Of a DNA stretch of 64,000 bases, positions 60,134 to 64,000 are shown piece after piece. Location of the stretch: positions 5,808,001 through 5,872,000 of the forward strand of contig NC_090946.1 in the NCBI RefSeq assembly GCF_040807025.1, in the 5' to 3' direction. The translations under genes and the position numbers were made by a program. How positions within the stretch are numbered: the first letter of the stretch is position 1; the number at the start of each line of letters is the position of its first letter. This DNA comes from Struthio camelus. Taxonomy: Eukaryota > Chordata > Aves > Struthioniformes > Struthionidae. A model generated the notes under the pieces. It was not told the DNA's origin. It ran no database searches and saw only the letters and a list, made by a program, of their open reading frames with translations.

Positions 60134-61910
60134 GCCGGACCGGTCGACTGAAATGACACTCGGAGGCTGCCTGGCTTCCAAGAATGACGCTCCGAGGCTG
60201 CCCGGTCTCCTAGAACAACACTCGCAGGTTGCCCAGCTGCACCCAAACGCACGTGCACGTTTCCTGGCTTCCTAGAACGACACGCGGAGGCTCCCTGGCC
60301 GCACCCAAAGGCACACGGAGGCTCCCTGGCTGCACCCAAAGGCACACGGAGGCTCCCCAATCTCCTAGAAAGACACTCACAGGCTTCCTGGTCTCTTAGA
60401 ACAAAATTCAGAGGCTGTTTGGCCGCACCCAATGGCACACGGAGGCTCCCTGGTCTCCTAGAACGACACTCGGAGGCTCCTCAGCTTCCTAGAACGACAT
60501 TTAGAGGCTCCTCGGCCTCTTAGGATGACACTCGCAGGCTCCCTGGCCGCACTGAAAGGCAGGCAGAGGCTCCCCAGCCGCACCAGAAGGAACGCGGAGG
60601 CTGCCCGGCCTCCTAGAACGACATGCGGAGGCTGCCTGGCCGCACCCAAGGGCACGCAGATGCTGCCTGCTCTCCTACAACGATACTCGGAGGCTCCCTG
60701 GCCACACTGCAAGGTTCGTGGACGCTGCTCGGTTTCCTGCAACGACACGCGGAGGCTCCCCGCTCTCCTAGAACAACACGCGGAGGCTGCCTGCTCTCCT
60801 AGAATGACACTCCGAGGCTGCCTGGCCTCCTACAATGACACTCAGAGGCTACCTGCTCTCCTAGAACGACACTCAGAGGCTGCCTGGCCTCCTACAACGA
60901 CACGCCGAGGCTGCCTGCTCTCCTACAACGACATGCCAAGGCTTCCTGGCTGCCCGGCCGCACACACAAAGGCACGAGGATGCTGCCCGCTCTCCTAGAA
61001 CAACACTCGGAGGCTGCCCGGCCGCACCCAAAGGCACGTGGAGGCTGCCCAGACGCTCACAAAGGCACGTGGAGGCTGCCTGGCCTCCTACAATGACACT
61101 CGGAGGCTCCCCGCTCTGCTTGAACCCCATTCAGATGCTGTCCGGCCCTACCAAAAGACACGCAGTGGCTAACCGGCTTCCTAAAACGACACTCAGACGC
61201 TGCTCAGTCTCCTACAACCACACGCGGAGGCTGCCCGCTCCACTAGACCGACACGCCGAGGCTGCTCGGCCTCCTACAACGACACTCCGAGGCTGCTTGG
61301 ACGTACCCAAAGGCACATGGAGGTTGTCCGCTCTCCTACAAGGACGCTCAAAGGCTGCCCGGACGTACCGAAACATATGCGGAGCCTCCCCGGCCACACC
61401 TAAAGACACGCACAGGATCTCTGGCCGCACCCAAAGGCACGCGGAGGCTCCCCGGCCTCCTCGAACGACACTCGGAGACTACCCGGCCTCCTCGAACGAC
61501 ACTCCGAGGCTGCCCGGCCGTACCCAAAGGTAGGAGGAGGCTCCCCGGCCGCACAGAAAGGCACGCGGAGGCTCCCCGGCCTCCCCGAACGATACTCGGA
61601 GGCTGCCCGCTCTCCTGGAATCACACTGGCAGGCTGCCTGGCCGGACCGAAAGACAAGTGGAGGCTCCCTAGTCTCCTGCAACCACACTCAGAGGCTGCC
61701 CGGCCGCACCCAAAGGCACACGGAGGCCGCCCAGCTGCACCCAAAGGCACGTGAAGCTTTCCCGGCCTCCTACAACCACACTCCGAGGCTGCCCGCTCTC
61801 CTTCAACCACACTGCGAGGCTGCCCGCTCTCCTAGAAAGACACGTGGAGGCTCCCCAGCCTGCTAGAACGACACTCCGAGGCTGCCCGGCCGCACCCAAA
61901 GGCACGCGGA
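60134..61910. repeat. Higher-order copy 1 of the 31-bp array (1,777 bp)
   Basis: The order of variant units here, from GCCGGACCGGTCGACTG to the end at the next occurrence of that word, is repeated almost unchanged in the following copy. Landmarks include GCTTGAACCCCATTCAGATG near 61,119 and CTGGCTGCCCGGCCGCACAC near 60,946. Confidence 0.9.
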
Positions 61911-63532
61911 GCCGGACCGGTCGACTGAAATGACACTTGGAGGCTGCCTGGCTTCCAAGAATGACGCTCCGAGGCTGCCCGGTCTCCTAGAACAACACTC
62001 GCAGGTTGCCCAGCTGCACCCAAACGCACGTGCACGTTTCCTGGCTTCCTAGAACGACACGCGGAGGCTCCTCAGCTTCCTAGAACGACACGTGCAGGCT
62101 CCCTGGTCGCACCCAAAGGCACACGGAGGCTCCCTGGCTGCACCCAAAGGCACACGGAGGCTCCCCAATCTCCTAGAAAGACACTCACAGGCTTCCTGGT
62201 CTCTTAGAACAAAATTCAGAGGCTGTTTGGCCGCACCCAATGGCACACGGAGGCTCCCTGGTCTCCTAGAACGACACTCGGAGGCTCCTCAGCTTCCTAG
62301 AACGACATTTAGAGGCTCCTCGGCCTCTTAGGATGACACTCGCAGGCTCCCTGGCCGCATGGAAAGGCAGGCAGAGGCTCCCCAGCCGCACCAAAAGGAA
62401 CACGGAGGCTGCCCGGCCTCCTAGAAAAACACGCGGAGGCTGCCTGCTCTCCTAGAATGACACTCCGAGGCTGCCTGGCCTCCTACAATGACACTCAGAG
62501 GCTACCTGCTCTCCTACAACGACACTCAGAGGCTACCTGCTCTCCTAGAACGACACTCCGAGGCTGCCTGCTCTCCTACAACGACACGCCAAGGCTTCCT
62601 GGCTGCCCGGCCGCACACACAAAGGCACGAGGATGCTGCCCGCTCTCCTAGAACAACACTCGGAGGCTGCCCGGCCGCACCCAAAGGCACGTGGAGGCTG
62701 CCCAGACGCTCACAAAGGCACGTGGAGGCTGCCTGGGCCTCCTACAATGACACTCGGAGGCTCCCCACTCTGCTTGAACCCCATTCAGATGCTGTCCGGC
62801 CCTACCAAAAGACACGCAGTGGCTAACCGGCTTCCTAAAACGACACTCAGATGCTGCTCAGTCTCCTACAACCACACGCGGAGGCTGCCCGCTCCACTAG
62901 ACCGACACGCCGAGGCTGCTTGGACGTACCCAAAGGCACATGGAGGTTGTCCGCTCTCCTACAAGGACGCTCAAAGGCTGCCTGGACGTACCGAAACACG
63001 TGCGGAGCCTCCCCGGCCACACCTAAAGACACGCACAGGATCTCTGGCCACACCCAAAGGCACGGGGAGGCTCCCCGGCCTCCTCGAACGACACTCGGAG
63101 ACTACCCGGCCTCCTAGACTGACACTCCGAGGCTGCCCGGCCGTACCCAAAGGTAGGAGGAGGCTCCCCGGCCGCACAGAAAGGCACGCGGAGGCTCCCC
63201 GGCCTCCTCGAACGATACTCGGAGGCTGCCCGCTCTCCTGGAATCACACTGGCAGGCTGCCTGGCCGGACCGAAAGACAAGTGGAGGCTCCCTAGTCTCC
63301 TGCAACCACACTCAGAGGCTGCCCGGCCGCACCCAAAGGCACACGGAGGCCGCCCAGCTGCACCCAAAGGCACGTGAAGCTTTCCCGGCCTCCTACAACC
63401 ACACTGCGAGGCTGCCCGCTCTCCTACAACCACACTCCGAGGCTGCCCGCTCTCCTAGAAAGACACGTGGAGGCTCCCCAGCCTGCTAGAACGACACTCC
63501 GAGGCTGCCCGGCCGCACCCAAAGGCCTGCGG
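61911..63532. repeat. Higher-order copy 2 of the 31-bp array (1,622 bp)
   Basis: It has the same unit order as copy 1 with very high identity. It is 155 bp shorter, exactly five 31-bp units, through gains and losses of units. One single-base insertion is also visible near 62,729. The high identity implies a recent tandem duplication or ongoing homogenisation. Confidence 0.9.
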
Positions 63533-63641
63533 AGGCTGCCCGGCCTCCTACAACGACACTCCGAGGCTGCCCCGAGGCGCCAAAAGGCAAACGGAGGTTC
63601 CCTAGTCTACAACACGCGCAGGCTGCCCATTCTCGGATCGG

Positions 63642-64000
63642 TGGAGTAGTTCTGGCCCTGGTGGAGTGGTTTCAGCACCAACGGAGTGCTTTTCGGCTTG
63701 GCAGAGTGGTTTCAGCCCCAACGGAGTGGTTTTAGGGCTGAGGTAGTGGTTTCAGCCCCGACGGAGTGGTTTCAGGCTTGGAGGAGTGGTTTTGGCCCTG
63801 ACGCAGTGGTTTCAGGCTTGGCGGAGTGGTTTCAGGTCCGACGCAGTGGTTTCAGCACTGGTGGAGTGATTTCGGCCCCGACGGAGTTGTTTTAGGCTCA
63901 GCGGAGTGGTTTCAGGCCTGACGCAGTGGTTTTGGCCCTGGCCGAGCAGTTTCAGCCCTGACGCGGTGGTTTTCGGCTCTGCGGAGTGGTTTCAACCCCG
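63642..64000. repeat. 20-bp satellite array, continues past the window edge
   Basis: About eighteen copies of a 20-bp unit close to GGAGTGGTTTCAGCCCCGAC. Neighbouring units tend to alternate between endings in GAC and GGC, giving a 40-bp dimer tendency. T-clusters (TTT or TTTT) recur every 20 bp between GC-rich spacers, the general build of the 41-bp CNM/PO41 satellites of galliform microchromosomes. Membership in that family is inference. Confidence 0.95.

Larger units (their letters stand above)
59600..63640. repeat. Minisatellite, 31-bp unit in two main variants
   Basis: About 130 tandem units of 31 bp. One variant contains GCACCCAAAGGCACGCGGAG, the other CTCCTAGAACGACACTCGGA. Both continue into GGCTGCCC or GGCTCCCC. 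As 31 is not a multiple of three, translation rotates through all three frames with a 93-bp period, yet frames stay open because the unit holds few stops. The array is interspersed with variant units such as GCCGGACCGGTCGACTG that mark higher-order copies. Confidence 0.95.

Noticed and set aside
60458-63433. Many 65-220 codon frames with motifs such as RLPALLERHSEA
   Set aside because: They follow the 31-bp repeat period through three rotating frames on both strands, so they are repeat by-products.
1-64000. CRISPR array, tRNA, rRNA or prokaryotic operon
   Set aside because: The tandem arrays have no spacers, no cloverleaf or rRNA text was recognised, and the window is clearly vertebrate nuclear DNA.

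Overview
The window looks like nuclear DNA of a sauropsid, most likely a bird, with a crocodilian or turtle not excluded. The evidence is: a cluster of single-coding-exon olfactory receptor (OR) genes; CR1 LINE fragments with the typical 3' end; only faint, ancient MIR-like SINE traces; and a right end made of very GC-rich minisatellites of the kind common on avian microchromosomes and near chromosome ends. No species is named because nothing in the sequence fixes it.

Layout. 1-4.67 kb: no recognised gene, with a CpG-rich patch at 160-340. 4.67-6.69 kb: decayed CR1 LINE pieces, forward strand. 8.7-47.0 kb: an OR cluster in AT-rich DNA, with five intact genes (8758+, 16524+, 21506+, 39133-, 46015+), four clear pseudogenes or fragments (12.9+, 25.3+, 32.2-, 35.3- kb) and one very weak relic (about 11.0 kb). 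Each intact gene has a candidate 3' splice site 4-18 nt upstream of its start codon, which fits the known OR gene plan of non-coding 5' exons plus one coding exon. All are class II receptors of the OR5/8/9 type, and they would work as odorant-detecting GPCRs of olfactory neurons.

At about 50.44 kb composition changes sharply to GC-rich, CpG-containing DNA that is G+T-rich on the + strand. Between 50.6 and 55.6 kb I find two sets of phase-compatible candidate exons with splice sites, the second followed by an AATAAA. I do not recognise either product. A second exon pair of the same kind lies at 37.77/38.69 kb inside the OR cluster.

56.0-56.9 kb is a nest of inverted repeats: 51-bp perfect arms, 55-bp arms with one mismatch, and about 119-bp arms enclosing further hairpins. 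57.5-59.5 kb is a degenerate minisatellite of about 30 bp. 59.6-63.64 kb is a 31-bp minisatellite containing two 1.6-1.8 kb higher-order copies. 63.64 kb to the window end is a 20-bp satellite that runs off the edge. The first two arrays share a core motif and probably a common ancestor. Many long open frames in this right-hand part are by-products of the repeats and are not annotated as genes.
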